64,000 bases of DNA from ATX-6F1 sp943369485 (lineage in GTDB: Bacteria > Cyanobacteriota > Cyanobacteriia > PCC-6307 > Cyanobiaceae), in the NCBI GenBank assembly GCA_943369485.1, contig CALRNH020000004.1, forward strand, positions 124,001 through 188,000, in the 5' to 3' direction. The stretch's first letter is position 1. Each line of letters opens with the position of its first letter. Positions 49,296 to 57,838 of the stretch are shown in pieces. The notes beneath the pieces are model-generated. The model did not search any database and had not been told where the DNA came from. It was given only the letters and a program-made list of their open reading frames with translations. The translations under genes were made by a program, and so were the position numbers.

Positions 49296-50567
49296 GTGCA
49301 GCGGGTGACCATTCCTGCCGGTGCGCCGCCCTTTCAGGTGTTCCTGCGGGTGCTGGGGCCCGCCTACCTGGTGGCCGTGGGCTACATGGACCCGGGGAAC
49401 TGGGCCACCGATCTGGCGGCCGGCTCCACCTATGGCTACGCCCTGCTCTGGGTGGTGGCGCTCTCGAGCCTGATGGCGATGGTGCTCCAGTCGCTCTGCT
49501 GCCGCCTGGGCCTCGCCACGGGCCTGGATCTGGCCCAGGCCTGCCGCCGCTACCTGCCGGAGCGTTCACGCCTGCCGCTCTGGCTGCTGGCGGAGGTGGC
49601 GATCATGGCCTGTGACCTGGCCGAGCTGGTGGGCACCGCCATCGCCCTGAAGTTGCTCTTCGGCCTGCCCCTGCCCTGGGGGGTCGCTCTGACGGTGGTC
49701 GACACTCTGCTGCTGCTGGCCCTGCAGGGGTTCGGGGTCCGGCGTCTGGAGGCCCTGGTGATCTCCTTGGTGGTGCTGGTGGGGGGCTGTTTCGCCGTGG
49801 AACTGCTGCTGCTTCACCCGCATTGGCCCGCCGTGGCCCAGGGGTTCCTGCCCCGGGCCGGGAGCCTGCGGGACGGCGCCCAGCTCTACCTGGCGGCGGG
49901 GATCCTCGGGGCCACCGTCATGCCCCACAACCTCTATCTGCACTCTTCGCTGGTGCAGTCACGCCAGTGGCCGGAACACCCCCGCTCCCGCCACCGGGCC
50001 CTGGGTTACGCCAACCTCGATTCCCTGATCGCCCTGAGCTTCGCATTCCTGGTGAACGCCTCGATCCTGATCCTGGCGGCGGGTAGTTTCCATGGCCGTG
50101 GGCTCCCCCCCGTCACCGACCTGAGCGAGGCCTACCGGCTGCTCACCCCGTTGCTCGGCTCCTCTCTGGCCAGTGTGCTGTTCGGGGTGGCCCTGCTGGC
50201 GGCGGGCCAGAGCTCCACGCTCACCGGCACCCTGGCGGGTCAGGTGGTGATGGAGGGGTTCCTCGACCTGCGGCTGCCCGATTGGCAGCGGCGCCTGATC
50301 ACCCGTGGTCTGGCCCTGGTGCCGGCGATGGCCACGGTTCATTGGCTCGGGGACGAGGCCACCGTGGGTCTGCTGGTGCTCAGCCAGGTGGTGCTCAGCC
50401 TGCAGTTGCCCTTCGCGGTGATCCCTCTGGTGTGGTTGTGCGGCAAGGGCCAGGCCATGGGCGATCTGCGGGCGCCCCGGTGGCTCCAGGGGGTGGGCTG
50501 GACCTGCGCCGCGCTGATCGTGGTGATCAACCTCTCGCTGCTGCTGCAGCTGGCGGGCTGGATTTAG
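49296..50567 (+). CDS. NRAMP-family divalent metal transporter (MntH-like)
   Basis: A 423-residue membrane transporter with eleven or so helices that imports Mn2+ or Fe2+ with protons. The metal-binding DPGNW motif is in helix 1 (GYMDPGNWATDLAAG), the MPHNLYLHSSL motif is in helix 6, and a transport motif GQSSTLTGTLAGQVVMEGF is present. The frame is open upstream, but GTG 49296 (or GTG 49305) gives a standard length. It is followed by a very small membrane-protein ORF. Confidence 0.88.
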   Translation: MQRVTIPAGAPPFQVFLRVLGPAYLVAVGYMDPGNWATDLAAGSTYGYALLWVVALSSLMAMVLQSLCCRLGLATGLDLAQACRRYLPERSRLPLWLLAEVAIMACDLAELVGTAIALKLLFGLPLPWGVALTVVDTLLLLALQGFGVRRLEALVISLVVLVGGCFAVELLLLHPHWPAVAQGFLPRAGSLRDGAQLYLAAGILGATVMPHNLYLHSSLVQSRQWPEHPRSRHRALGYANLDSLIALSFAFLVNASILILAAGSFHGRGLPPVTDLSEAYRLLTPLLGSSLASVLFGVALLAAGQSSTLTGTLAGQVVMEGFLDLRLPDWQRRLITRGLALVPAMATVHWLGDEATVGLLVLSQVVLSLQLPFAVIPLVWLCGKGQAMGDLRAPRWLQGVGWTCAALIVVINLSLLLQLAGWI

Positions 50568-50593
50568 GCTCCCTGGAGCAAGGCTGGGCGGCG

Positions 50594-50704
50594 ATGGGTT
50601 TGGACAATGACCGGCGGCCGGCCTGGTTGAACTGGGTCATCCTCGGGATCTTTCTCTGGTCGTCCTGGCAGCTGGCGGGCTTCTGGTTCCAGCAACTGAA
50701 CTGA
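50594..50704 (+). CDS. Very small single-TM protein
   Basis: A 36-residue product from the ATG at 50594 (MGLDNDRRPAWLNWVILGIFL, then a Trp-rich end). One transmembrane helix fills most of it. Its position 26 bases after the NRAMP stop on the same strand suggests a small accessory subunit of that transporter or simply a small stand-alone membrane protein. The evidence is length, start and hydrophobicity only. Confidence 0.4.
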   Translation: MGLDNDRRPAWLNWVILGIFLWSSWQLAGFWFQQLN

Positions 50705-50750
50705 GACGAGCTCCTGGTTCGAAGGTGCTGAGCGGAAAGAGTTCCCCAGT

Positions 50751-50936
50751 TCAGGGCTGGCGGGGGGTGGTGAGGTTGGAGGGAGGCACCGGCGCCGGGG
50801 CGCTCATGGGGTTTCGCGATGCCAGCTTCCAGGTCATGGCGATGAAGGGCGACCAGACGAAGGCCGCCACCAGCACCCCGAAGATCACCTTCAGCGCCAA
50901 ACGGCGATCGGGCCCCTTGCGCGTCTGTTCAGCCAC
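50751..50936 (-). CDS. Small single-TM hypothetical protein
   Basis: A 61-residue protein with a basic N terminus (MAEQTRKGPDRRLALK), one helix (VIFGVLVAAFVWSPFIAMTWKL) and a Pro-rich tail. It overlaps the 3' end of the upstream gene by eight bases, so the two are probably coupled. No family is recognised. Confidence 0.5.
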   Translation of the reverse strand: MAEQTRKGPDRRLALKVIFGVLVAAFVWSPFIAMTWKLASRNPMSAPAPVPPSNLTTPRQP

Positions 50937-51255
50937 GGAGTTCCTCCCCTTCGCTTGGGGCCGCTTGGCCTCGGAGGCGCTCCAGCAGCAGCGCCAGGCC
51001 CAGCTGCCGGCTGACGCCGTAGCGCTCGGCCACGGCGATCCAGCGCTCGGCCGCCCGGCCCACCTCCTCGAGCTCTGGCGCCCCGGCCCGCAGGGCCTGA
51101 AAGGCCTCCATCAGCTCCGGCCGCCCGACCAGGGACGGGTCGTCGCAGACGATCACCTGACGGCCATCGCTGGTGGTGTAGATCAAGGCACCATCCGGTC
51201 CCAGCAGCGGTGCCGTGGCCGGCAGCGGCAGGTCATCGTCGCTGGGGAAGATCAT
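50929..51255 (-). CDS. Hypothetical protein
   Basis: A 108-residue acidic protein. The first half (GPDGALIYTTSDGRQVIVCDDPSLVG) looks like a small beta-rich unit; the second is helical (ELMEAFQALRAGAPELEEVGRAAERWIAVAERYGV). No signal peptide, membrane segment or known family. It lies between PPK2 and the small membrane gene on the same strand. Confidence 0.55.
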   Translation of the reverse strand: MIFPSDDDLPLPATAPLLGPDGALIYTTSDGRQVIVCDDPSLVGRPELMEAFQALRAGAPELEEVGRAAERWIAVAERYGVSRQLGLALLLERLRGQAAPSEGEELRG

Positions 51256-51292
51256 GGCGCTCAGGGGCAGGCCTGTTCACGGGTAGGCCTGT

Positions 51293-52303
51293 TCACGGGT
51301 AGGCATTGGGTACGAAGAACTGTTCGTTCATCGGGGGCCGCTGGTACCCCTTGGCACTCTTGCGCGGCGGCAGCTCGATCGCCGGCGGCGTCATGTCCTG
51401 GTACGGAATCTTGCTCAGCAGGTGACGGATGCAGTTCAGCCGGGCCCGGCGCTTGTCATCGGCCTCCACCGTGAACCAGGGGGCCTCGGGGATGTTGGTG
51501 TGGGCGAACATGGCGTCCTTGGCCTTGGAGAATTCCACCCAGCGGTCCCTGGATTCCAGGTCCATCGGGCTCAGCTTCCAGCGGCGGGTCGGGTCCTCGA
51601 TGCGGGAGCGGAAACGCGCCTCCTGTTCCTCGTCGCTGACCGAGAACCAGTACTTGAGCAGCACGATGCCGGAGCGCACCAGCATGCGCTCGAACTCCGG
51701 GCAGGAGAAGAGGAACTCATCCACCTGCTGCTCGGTGCAGAAGCCCATCACCCGCTCCACTCCAGCGCGGTTGTACCAGCTGCGATCGAAGATCACGATC
51801 TCGCCGGCGGTGGGGAAGTTCTCCACGTAGCGCTGGAAGTACCACTGGCCGCGCTCCTGATCCGAAGGGGTGCCCAGGGCCACCACCTGGCAGCCGCGGG
51901 GGTTGAGGGGCTCGGTGATGCGCTTGATCGTGCCGCCCTTGCCGGCGGCGTCGCGCCCCTCGAACAGCACCATCAACCGGTAGCCGGTGGCCTTGATCCA
52001 GTACTGCATCTTGACCAGCTCCTGCTGCAGGCTGGCCAGCTCCTTCTCGTAGTACTTGCGATCGAGCTTGCCGTTGGGCTGCTCCGGCGTGGGGCTATCG
52101 GCCAGATCCTCCATCATCGAGGAGGGGTAGTAGCGGTCGGTGTACTTGCCGAGGCGGGGCAGGGGCGGCGGCGCCGAGTGGCGCTGTTTCTTGCCCTTGC
52201 CCTTCTTCTTCTCAGCTCCTTTGCTCGACGTGCTGCCGTTGCTGGGTATCGCTGCGCCGGCTGGGGCGCCCAGGGGGTGGAGGTCCTTCTGTTTTCCGGC
52301 CAT
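51293..52303 (-). CDS. ppk2: Polyphosphate kinase 2 family protein
   Basis: A PPK2-type kinase of about 336 residues that moves phosphate between polyphosphate and nucleotides. Walker A is VLFEGRDAAGKGGTIKRI, the Walker B and lid region is GEIVIFDRSWYNRAGVERVMGF, and further conserved segments are LNPRGCQVVALGTPSDQERGQWYFQRYV and LLKYWFSVSDEEQEARFRSR. A basic Lys-rich linker precedes the domain. I start at ATG 52303 (MAGKQKDL); the frame is open to 52393. It follows the sensor kinase gene, so polyphosphate metabolism may be under its control, which is inference. Confidence 0.88.
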   Translation of the reverse strand: MAGKQKDLHPLGAPAGAAIPSNGSTSSKGAEKKKGKGKKQRHSAPPPLPRLGKYTDRYYPSSMMEDLADSPTPEQPNGKLDRKYYEKELASLQQELVKMQYWIKATGYRLMVLFEGRDAAGKGGTIKRITEPLNPRGCQVVALGTPSDQERGQWYFQRYVENFPTAGEIVIFDRSWYNRAGVERVMGFCTEQQVDEFLFSCPEFERMLVRSGIVLLKYWFSVSDEEQEARFRSRIEDPTRRWKLSPMDLESRDRWVEFSKAKDAMFAHTNIPEAPWFTVEADDKRRARLNCIRHLLSKIPYQDMTPPAIELPPRKSAKGYQRPPMNEQFFVPNAYP

Positions 52304-52382
52304 GGCGGTGATGCGTGGGGGCGTGCCTGACGACAGCCTGCCGACTCTGACCGGTTTTGGCTCAGCGTCTGCGTCGGTGGCG

Positions 52383-53723
52383 TCAGTTGGCACTGTTCAA
52401 CGGCTCCTGCGGAGGCTGCCGTCCGCTGAGGCTGACGCAGAAGCCACCTCCTTCGAGCACGTCACCCTGGCGGAACCCCAGCTGGCCGCCGTGGGCCAGG
52501 GCCACCCGGGCGGCGATCGCCAGCCCCAGGCCGCAGTGCCCCTGCCCCCCGCGGGCCTGATCCAGCCGCTGGAAGGGCATCAGGGCCTGCTCCCTGAGCG
52601 CCTCGGGGATGCCCTCCCCCTGGTCCCACACCTGCAGCTCGAAGCCGTTGTCTGGTGCCTGGATCAGCTTCAGACGCACCGGCGCCTGGCCGTAGCTGAA
52701 GGCGTTGTCGATCAGGTTGGCGACGGCGCGACTCAGGGCGGTGGGCTGCACCGTGGCCCGCAGCGGCGTGAGCGCCAGGATCAGGGGTGGATCGTCGTAC
52801 TGGGCCGCCAGTTCCGCGAGCAGCTCATCGAGGGGCAACTCCACGCTGGCCTCACCGCTGCCGCCGCCGGCGAAGAGCAGGAACTGGCGGGTGATGCGCT
52901 CGAGTGAATCGAGGTCGGCCTCAGCCTTCTGCCGCCCCTGGCCATTGAGCGCTTCCCCCCCGACCGAGAGCCGCAGCCGCAACCGCGTCAGCGGCGATTT
53001 GAGGTCATGGGCGATGCCGGCGAGCATCGTGGCGCGTTCGCGGTCGCTGAGGTCCAGGCGCTCGAGCATGGCGTTGAAGTGCTGGGCCAGCCGACGCACC
53101 TCCCAGGCCCCGCTCTGGGGTAGGGGTGGGGGCTGCCGGTCCACCCCTACCCGGGCCAGGGCCCGCTCCAGTTGCTGCAGGGGCTGCTGCACATCCAGCA
53201 GCAGGAACAGGCCCCCCGCCAGCAGGCTGCCGCTCACCAGCGAGAGGCTGAGCAGCAGGGGGTCGGGGGGGAAGCTCAGGGGCGGGCGGATCGCGGCGAA
53301 CAGCCACACGGGTTCCAGGGGTGAGACCAGTTCGATCCAGGCCCCGGGCACCCGGCCGCCGCCGGCGACCACCCGCGGGCAGTGGGGCAGGTTCTGGCAG
53401 AGTTCGCGGCGCAGGCGCAGGGCGCGATCGATCTGCAGGCCATCGCCGCTGAGCTGGACGCCAGCGGGCACGGGCGCCGCCAGGGAGCCTTCAGCCAGTT
53501 CAAGGCCGCTGAGCTGGGCGACGACCACCGGCGGAAAGCGTTCGAGGGCCAGCTCGCTCAGCCGGATGTTCTGGGCCACATCCGGCCCCATCTCGACGAT
53601 CTGGGCCCGCTCGAGCTGACTGCCCAGCAGGCCCTGAAGCACCATCAACGTGGCACCCCAGCCCCCCACGAAGTAGGCCGCGAGCCGCAGTGGCAGGGCT
53701 CCCGTCAGCCTCGATCCCGCCAT
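52383..53723 (-). CDS. Sensor histidine kinase (EnvZ-like)
   Basis: A 446-residue membrane sensor kinase. Two membrane helices (residues about 12-35 and 165-185) flank a periplasmic domain. A HAMP-like linker leads to the H-box (MLAGIAHDLKSPLTRLRLRLS), then the N-box (SRAVANLIDNAFSYG), G1 (WDQGEGIPE) and G2 (GHCGLGLAIAARVALAHGG). The start is two bases after the regulator's stop, so both are one operon. The ligand or signal is not known. Confidence 0.88.
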   Translation of the reverse strand: MAGSRLTGALPLRLAAYFVGGWGATLMVLQGLLGSQLERAQIVEMGPDVAQNIRLSELALERFPPVVVAQLSGLELAEGSLAAPVPAGVQLSGDGLQIDRALRLRRELCQNLPHCPRVVAGGGRVPGAWIELVSPLEPVWLFAAIRPPLSFPPDPLLLSLSLVSGSLLAGGLFLLLDVQQPLQQLERALARVGVDRQPPPLPQSGAWEVRRLAQHFNAMLERLDLSDRERATMLAGIAHDLKSPLTRLRLRLSVGGEALNGQGRQKAEADLDSLERITRQFLLFAGGGSGEASVELPLDELLAELAAQYDDPPLILALTPLRATVQPTALSRAVANLIDNAFSYGQAPVRLKLIQAPDNGFELQVWDQGEGIPEALREQALMPFQRLDQARGGQGHCGLGLAIAARVALAHGGQLGFRQGDVLEGGGFCVSLSGRQPPQEPLNSAN

Positions 53724-53725
53724 GC

Positions 53726-54451
53726 TCAGTGGCTGCGGGGGGTACCGTCGGGAACGAACACGTAGCCGTAGCCCCAGACCGTCTGCAGGTAGCGGGGACG
53801 GCTGGGATCCGGCTCGATCAGCTTGCGCACCCGCGAGACCTGCACATCCATGCTGCGGCTGTCGGTGTCGCTGGAGGGGCCCCGGGCCAGCTCGATCAGG
53901 CGTTCCCGGGACAGGGGCCGTTGGGGGTGCTGCACGAAGGCGGCCAGCAGGCTGAATTCACCGCTGGTGATCGTCACTGGCACGCCGCCACATTCCAGCG
54001 ATCGGGCCGCCAGATCGAGGCGATTGTCCCCGAAGCTCACCACCTCCCCACCGGCCACCGGGGCCCCCGCCGGCACCGCCCCGCGGCGGCGCATCACGGC
54101 TTCGATGCGGGCGGTCAGCTCCCGGGGCAGGAACGGTTTGGCCAGGTAGTCGTCGGCGCCCTGCTCCAGACCGATGATCCGGTCCACAGCCTCCCCCCGG
54201 GCGGTGAGCATGACCACCGGCAGGTCGTCGGCGTTGTCCCGCAGGCGCCGCAGCACGGTGAGGCCGTCCTCGCCGGGCATCATCAGATCGAGCACCACCA
54301 GGTCGGGGCGCTGGAAATCCAGCCGGGCCAGCAGTTGGGCCCCGTCACTGAGGCAGCGCACCTCGTAGCCCTGGTCCCCGAGGTAGGTGCCGAGCAGCTG
54401 GCGCAGTTCGGGGTCGTCATCCACCACCCAGATCGTGTGGGATCGGCTCAT
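53726..54451 (-). CDS. OmpR/PhoB-family response regulator
   Basis: A 241-residue response regulator. The receiver has the acidic pocket (IWVVDDDPELRQLL), the phosphorylated Asp in LVVLDLMMPGEDGL, Thr in VVMLTARG and Lys in DDYLAKPFLPREL. The DNA-binding winged helix ends with VSRVRKLIEPDPSRPRYLQTVWGYGYVFVP. It is the first gene of the regulator-kinase pair. Targets are unknown; the downstream PPK2 gene is a candidate. Confidence 0.9.
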   Translation of the reverse strand: MSRSHTIWVVDDDPELRQLLGTYLGDQGYEVRCLSDGAQLLARLDFQRPDLVVLDLMMPGEDGLTVLRRLRDNADDLPVVMLTARGEAVDRIIGLEQGADDYLAKPFLPRELTARIEAVMRRRGAVPAGAPVAGGEVVSFGDNRLDLAARSLECGGVPVTITSGEFSLLAAFVQHPQRPLSRERLIELARGPSSDTDSRSMDVQVSRVRKLIEPDPSRPRYLQTVWGYGYVFVPDGTPRSH

Positions 54452-54595
54452 GGGGTTGCCGGCAGAGACAGCTGAATCCGAACTGTATGGAGCCCAGCGA
54501 CTCCCACCAGTGCCAGTTGGATCCGGTCACAGATGCGGGGCTCCGAAACGCCCAGGGCCAGGGACAATTTGACCATTGGTCCATAGTCTGAATCG

Positions 54596-55117
54596 ATGCC
54601 GCAGCGGGACCAGGGGGTGAGGGGAGCACCAGGGCATACCGGCGCCATCACCTCCGCCTTGCTGCTCACCGTGCTGTTCCTGGCCGGGTCGCTGGTTCCG
54701 GCTGCGCGCGCCCAGGAGCTGGGGGATCTGCAGCGCTACCAGAAGCGGCTCGAGAATCTCTTCCGCAAGCTCGACAGCAACGGTGACGGCCGGCTCAGTC
54801 CTGGGGAGGCCAGGGGCCGCCCGTTTCTGGAATCCAATTTCCAGCGCCTCGATCAGGGCGGCAAGGGCTATCTGCTGCAGCCCGATCTGACCCCGCCCCC
54901 GGGCCAGGGTCACTTCCTAGGTGAGCGCCTGCGCCAGGCCTTCCAGCGGGCCGACCGCAACGCAGACGGGCGCCTCTGTGGTGTTGAGGTGGCGGCGCTC
55001 CCCTGGTTGCAGCTGCATTTCGCCCAGGCCGAACGTAACGGTGACGGCTGCGTGAGCCTGGAGGAGCTCTGGATTCTGCGGCGCTCCCTTTCGCCCCGTC
55101 CTCAGCGGGACGAGTGA
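54596..55117 (+). CDS. Secreted EF-hand protein
   Basis: A 173-residue protein with a signal peptide (ALLLTVLFLAGSLVPAARAQE) and EF-hand calcium-binding loops: DSNGDGRLSPGE, DRNADGRLCGVE and ERNGDGCVSLEE, plus one degenerate loop (DQGGKGYLLQPD) between. Probably a periplasmic calcium-binding protein. It is divergent from the response regulator gene and its 3' end overlaps the convergent gene by 16 bases. Confidence 0.78.
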   Translation: MPQRDQGVRGAPGHTGAITSALLLTVLFLAGSLVPAARAQELGDLQRYQKRLENLFRKLDSNGDGRLSPGEARGRPFLESNFQRLDQGGKGYLLQPDLTPPPGQGHFLGERLRQAFQRADRNADGRLCGVEVAALPWLQLHFAQAERNGDGCVSLEELWILRRSLSPRPQRDE

Positions 55118-55470
55118 GCCTTGCGGGCCGGCCAGAAGGCGCGCACGATCCGTACCAGCCCGATCACCACCATGGCCAGGGCCAGCAGGGCCAGGGCCAC
55201 CAGCAGCAGCACACCGAGCAGTTGCAGCAGGCCGCTGCCAAGCAGCGTGAGGCCTTTGAGCAGGTTGCCGATCGCTTTGCTCACCAGCAGCAGGGTGTCG
55301 AGGCGCTCCGGCAGCTTCAGGAGCGCCAGCAGCAGACCGGTGCCGCCGGCGGCCAGCAGCAGGCCGATGGCGAACTGCTTGGGGCGACTGGTGCGTTGGC
55401 GTTTGCGGTAGACGTCCCTGGAGGGCTGGCCGGTGCGGGCCAGGCGCAGGTGGCGCTTGGGTTCACTCAT
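55102..55470 (-). CDS. Two-TM hypothetical membrane protein
   Basis: A 122-residue protein with a basic N terminus (MSEPKRHLRLARTGQPSRDVYRKRQRTSRPK) and two helices (AIGLLLAAGGTGLLLALLKL; LLGVLLLVALALLALAMVVIGL). No family is recognised. Its start abuts the stop of the upstream gene at 55470. Confidence 0.55.
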   Translation of the reverse strand: MSEPKRHLRLARTGQPSRDVYRKRQRTSRPKQFAIGLLLAAGGTGLLLALLKLPERLDTLLLVSKAIGNLLKGLTLLGSGLLQLLGVLLLVALALLALAMVVIGLVRIVRAFWPARKAHSSR

Positions 55471-55712
55471 CAGTCCAGGTCGAAGCCGGCGCCGCGCATC
55501 CAGCGCTCGAACTCGATCAGCACCAGTTCGTTGGGGCAGTCGACCAGGCTCAGGCCCCCCACGGTGCAGTCCCCCTGGCCGCCGTGGTGCAGGGAGAGAT
55601 GGAAGCTCTTGCCGCTGAGGCCACAGACCTCAGGATCACTGCGTACCACCACATCGAGGCAGGCCCCCAGCCGGGTGACCCGGCGCCGCAGTTCCGACCA
55701 GCTCATGGTCAT
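55470..55712 (-). CDS. Small hypothetical protein
   Basis: An 80-residue protein from the ATG at 55712 (MTMSWSELRRRVTRLG), with two more residues possible from other starts upstream. It includes CGLSGKSFHLSLHHGGQGDC and a C-terminal LVLIEFERWMRGAGFDLD. It has no membrane segment and no known family. It is coupled to the next gene through overlapping stop and start. Confidence 0.5.
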   Translation of the reverse strand: MTMSWSELRRRVTRLGACLDVVVRSDPEVCGLSGKSFHLSLHHGGQGDCTVGGLSLVDCPNELVLIEFERWMRGAGFDLD

Positions 55713-55802
55713 GGACGCCTGTCTTGAACGGTGTGCGCGTTGCCCATCAGTGTGACGGGGCACTGGCTGGAGTCAACAGGCCTGGCGCCAACGGGTCCGG
55801 CG

Positions 55803-56432
55803 TCAACGGGGTGTCTCAACCGGCGGCGGCGGAGCAGGTGCGGCGGTCCGGGCAGGCGTACTGGTGGGAGTGGGGGCAGCGCTGGGACGCGGTGGCGGCA
55901 CCATCAGCGCCAGGGAGGCGGTGAGCGCCACTGCGGCCGCGCCGCAGAGGGGGGCTGCCAGCCTCTGGGCCAGGGGCACCCGCACCAGCAGTTCCCGGCG
56001 CTTGAGCGGCTGGGAGGCCGGAAGGCCCAGGGGCAGTTGCACCCGCCAGTCGAGGCGGGCCTGGTCGAGGCAGCTGACCAGATCAGCGAGCTCGGCGTCG
56101 TCGAGCTGCAGATCGAGGGGCTCGGTGTTGGGCTGGCTGCTGCGCAGCAGCAGCCGGTGACCGGTGCCCCGTGATTCGATCGTGACCGGGTGGTTGGCGG
56201 CCCCGAAGGCCTTGGGGACGTCGCTCACCAGGTGCCGGGCGTAGGGCAGCACCACTTCGATCAGGGCCACCAGATGGTCACGCTTGCCCTCCAGCTCCGG
56301 CCGGCCCGCCAGGGTGAGCGTCCAGCCGGTGAGGATGCCCAGCACCTGCTCGCCCTGCCCGATCGAGACATCCGGCAGGCCCTCGAGCAGCAGCCGGGCG
56401 CTGATCTGTTCGTAGCGGTAGGTGAGCTTCAT
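55803..56432 (-). CDS. DUF4335 family protein
   Basis: A 209-residue cyanobacterial protein starting at MKLTYRYEQISARLLLEGLPD. Conserved DUF4335 features are the N-terminal beta-rich part (VSIGQGEQVLGILTGWTLTLAGRPELEGKR) and HLVSDVPKAFG; a hydrophobic segment lies near LAAPLCGAAAVALTASLALMV, followed by a Pro-rich tail. The partner DUF3038 gene is directly upstream, a pairing I recall from other cyanobacteria. The function is unknown. Confidence 0.78.
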   Translation of the reverse strand: MKLTYRYEQISARLLLEGLPDVSIGQGEQVLGILTGWTLTLAGRPELEGKRDHLVALIEVVLPYARHLVSDVPKAFGAANHPVTIESRGTGHRLLLRSSQPNTEPLDLQLDDAELADLVSCLDQARLDWRVQLPLGLPASQPLKRRELLVRVPLAQRLAAPLCGAAAVALTASLALMVPPPRPSAAPTPTSTPARTAAPAPPPPVETPR

Positions 56433-56442
56433 GCCGGCGCAA

Positions 56443-57000
56443 TCAGGCGGGGGCGTCCAGGAGGCTGGCCCGGAGCCGCTCGAACCCTCCCACACCGGCC
56501 GTCAGGGAGAGGGTGCGCACCAGCTGGCGGGAGAGCTGGGGGCCATCGTCGGGATTGAGCAGCCGCTGCACGGCACCGCGGCGCAGGTTGAGCCGCTCGG
56601 CCACCAGATCGCTCAGCCGCGCCTGGAACAGGGCCCAGCGCTGGGCCGTGACGGGCTCGGGTTCGGCGCTGGAGAGCAACTGACGCAGCATGGGGTAGAG
56701 GCGCTCGGCCATCGCGCAGAGGATGCGGATCAGGGCGTCGCTTTCGAGCGGAGCGAGCTGACCGCGGCTTGTGGCCCGGCGCAGGGGGTTGGTGCAGCGC
56801 CGCTTCCAGAGCTCGACGCGGTTGGGGAACAGCTCGGAGAAGCCCAGTTGCTCACTCATCCAGACCATGGCCTCGCCGCCGTTGAGGTCGAGGGCTTCGA
56901 CGCAGAGCAGCAGCAGATCGAGGCGCTCCAGCCCCCGGCGGGGCAGCGCTCTGGCCTGCTCGCTGGGGCTTGTGGCGGAGAGGGAGATGGATTCGGGCAT
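56443..57000 (-). CDS. DUF3038 family protein
   Basis: A 185-residue helical protein. The DUF3038 pattern includes RGLERLDLLLLCVEALDLNGGEAM and LWKRRCTNPLRR. The stop is 10 bases from the DUF4335 start, giving a two-gene cyanobacterial operon of unknown function. Confidence 0.8.
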   Translation of the reverse strand: MPESISLSATSPSEQARALPRRGLERLDLLLLCVEALDLNGGEAMVWMSEQLGFSELFPNRVELWKRRCTNPLRRATSRGQLAPLESDALIRILCAMAERLYPMLRQLLSSAEPEPVTAQRWALFQARLSDLVAERLNLRRGAVQRLLNPDDGPQLSRQLVRTLSLTAGVGGFERLRASLLDAPA

Positions 57001-57036
57001 GGCTGCGATGATGCCAGCGCTCCAGGCGATCCGTCA

Positions 57037-57564
57037 GTGCCTCCTGTTGATCTGCGTCAGCTGGTCCGTGACATCCCCGATTTCCCCAAGCCAGGGATTC
57101 TGTTTCGCGATCTCACCCCCTTGATGCGCGATCCGGAGGGTTGGCAGGAGGTGGTGCGCCAGCTCGGGGCGATCTGCGAGCGGCTGCAGCCGGACCTGAT
57201 CGTGGGGATCGAATCCCGCGGCTTCATTGTGGGCACCGCCCTGGCCACCGCCGTGCGACTGGGGTTCGTGCCCGTGCGCAAGCCCGGCAAGCTTCCTGGG
57301 CTCGTGCGCGGCATCGACTACGCCCTGGAGTACGGCACCGACCGCCTGGAGATCCAGCACGACGCCCTTGCTGATGGCGCCAAGGTGCTGATCGTCGATG
57401 ACCTGCTGGCCACCGGCGGTACGGCCTCGGCCTGCGCCCAGCTGGTGGAGCAGGCAGGTGGGGCCCTGGTGGGCTTCGGTTTCGTGGCTGAGCTGGCGGC
57501 GCTCCAGGGTCGCGCGCGTCTGCCGGAGCAGCATCCCGTGGAATCGCTGATCGTGTATCACTGA
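57037..57564 (+). CDS. apt: Adenine phosphoribosyltransferase
   Basis: A 175-residue purine salvage enzyme converting adenine and PRPP to AMP. The N terminus (LRQLVRDIPDFPKPGILFRDLTPLM) is typical. The PRPP-binding loop is KVLIVDDLLATGGTASA, with GIESRGFIVGTALA before it. The GTG at 57037 gives the normal length; no ATG is present in frame nearby. The frame is open far upstream because of high GC. Confidence 0.9.
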   Translation: MPPVDLRQLVRDIPDFPKPGILFRDLTPLMRDPEGWQEVVRQLGAICERLQPDLIVGIESRGFIVGTALATAVRLGFVPVRKPGKLPGLVRGIDYALEYGTDRLEIQHDALADGAKVLIVDDLLATGGTASACAQLVEQAGGALVGFGFVAELAALQGRARLPEQHPVESLIVYH

Positions 57565-57585
57565 GGCCCTGAGGGCACCTGGGGC

Positions 57586-57798
57586 TCAGATCTGGCCGTC
57601 CTGCCAGGTGAGCACCTGATCAAGTTGCTCCAGGGTGATCAGCCCGAAGCGCCAGAGCACCACCGGCAGGGGGGCCTGCTCCAGCTGGGCCTGCTTGACC
57701 CCGAGCCCCAGGGCGTTGTCACTCAGCCCCAGTTCCCGGCCCAGATAGCGCACGAGGTCGGAAGAAGGGATCGGTTGGGGGGCGGTGCTGATCACCAT
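57586..57798 (-). CDS. DUF2949 family small protein
   Basis: A 70-residue cyanobacterial protein (SDLVRYLGRELGLSDNALGLG; PLPVVLWRFGLITLEQLDQVL) matching the DUF2949 pattern. Mostly helical. Function unknown. Confidence 0.72.
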   Translation of the reverse strand: MVISTAPQPIPSSDLVRYLGRELGLSDNALGLGVKQAQLEQAPLPVVLWRFGLITLEQLDQVLTWQDGQI

Positions 57799-57838
57799 GG
57801 CCGTTTCCGGTGGGTCGGTTGGGGCGCGATTCGTGATC

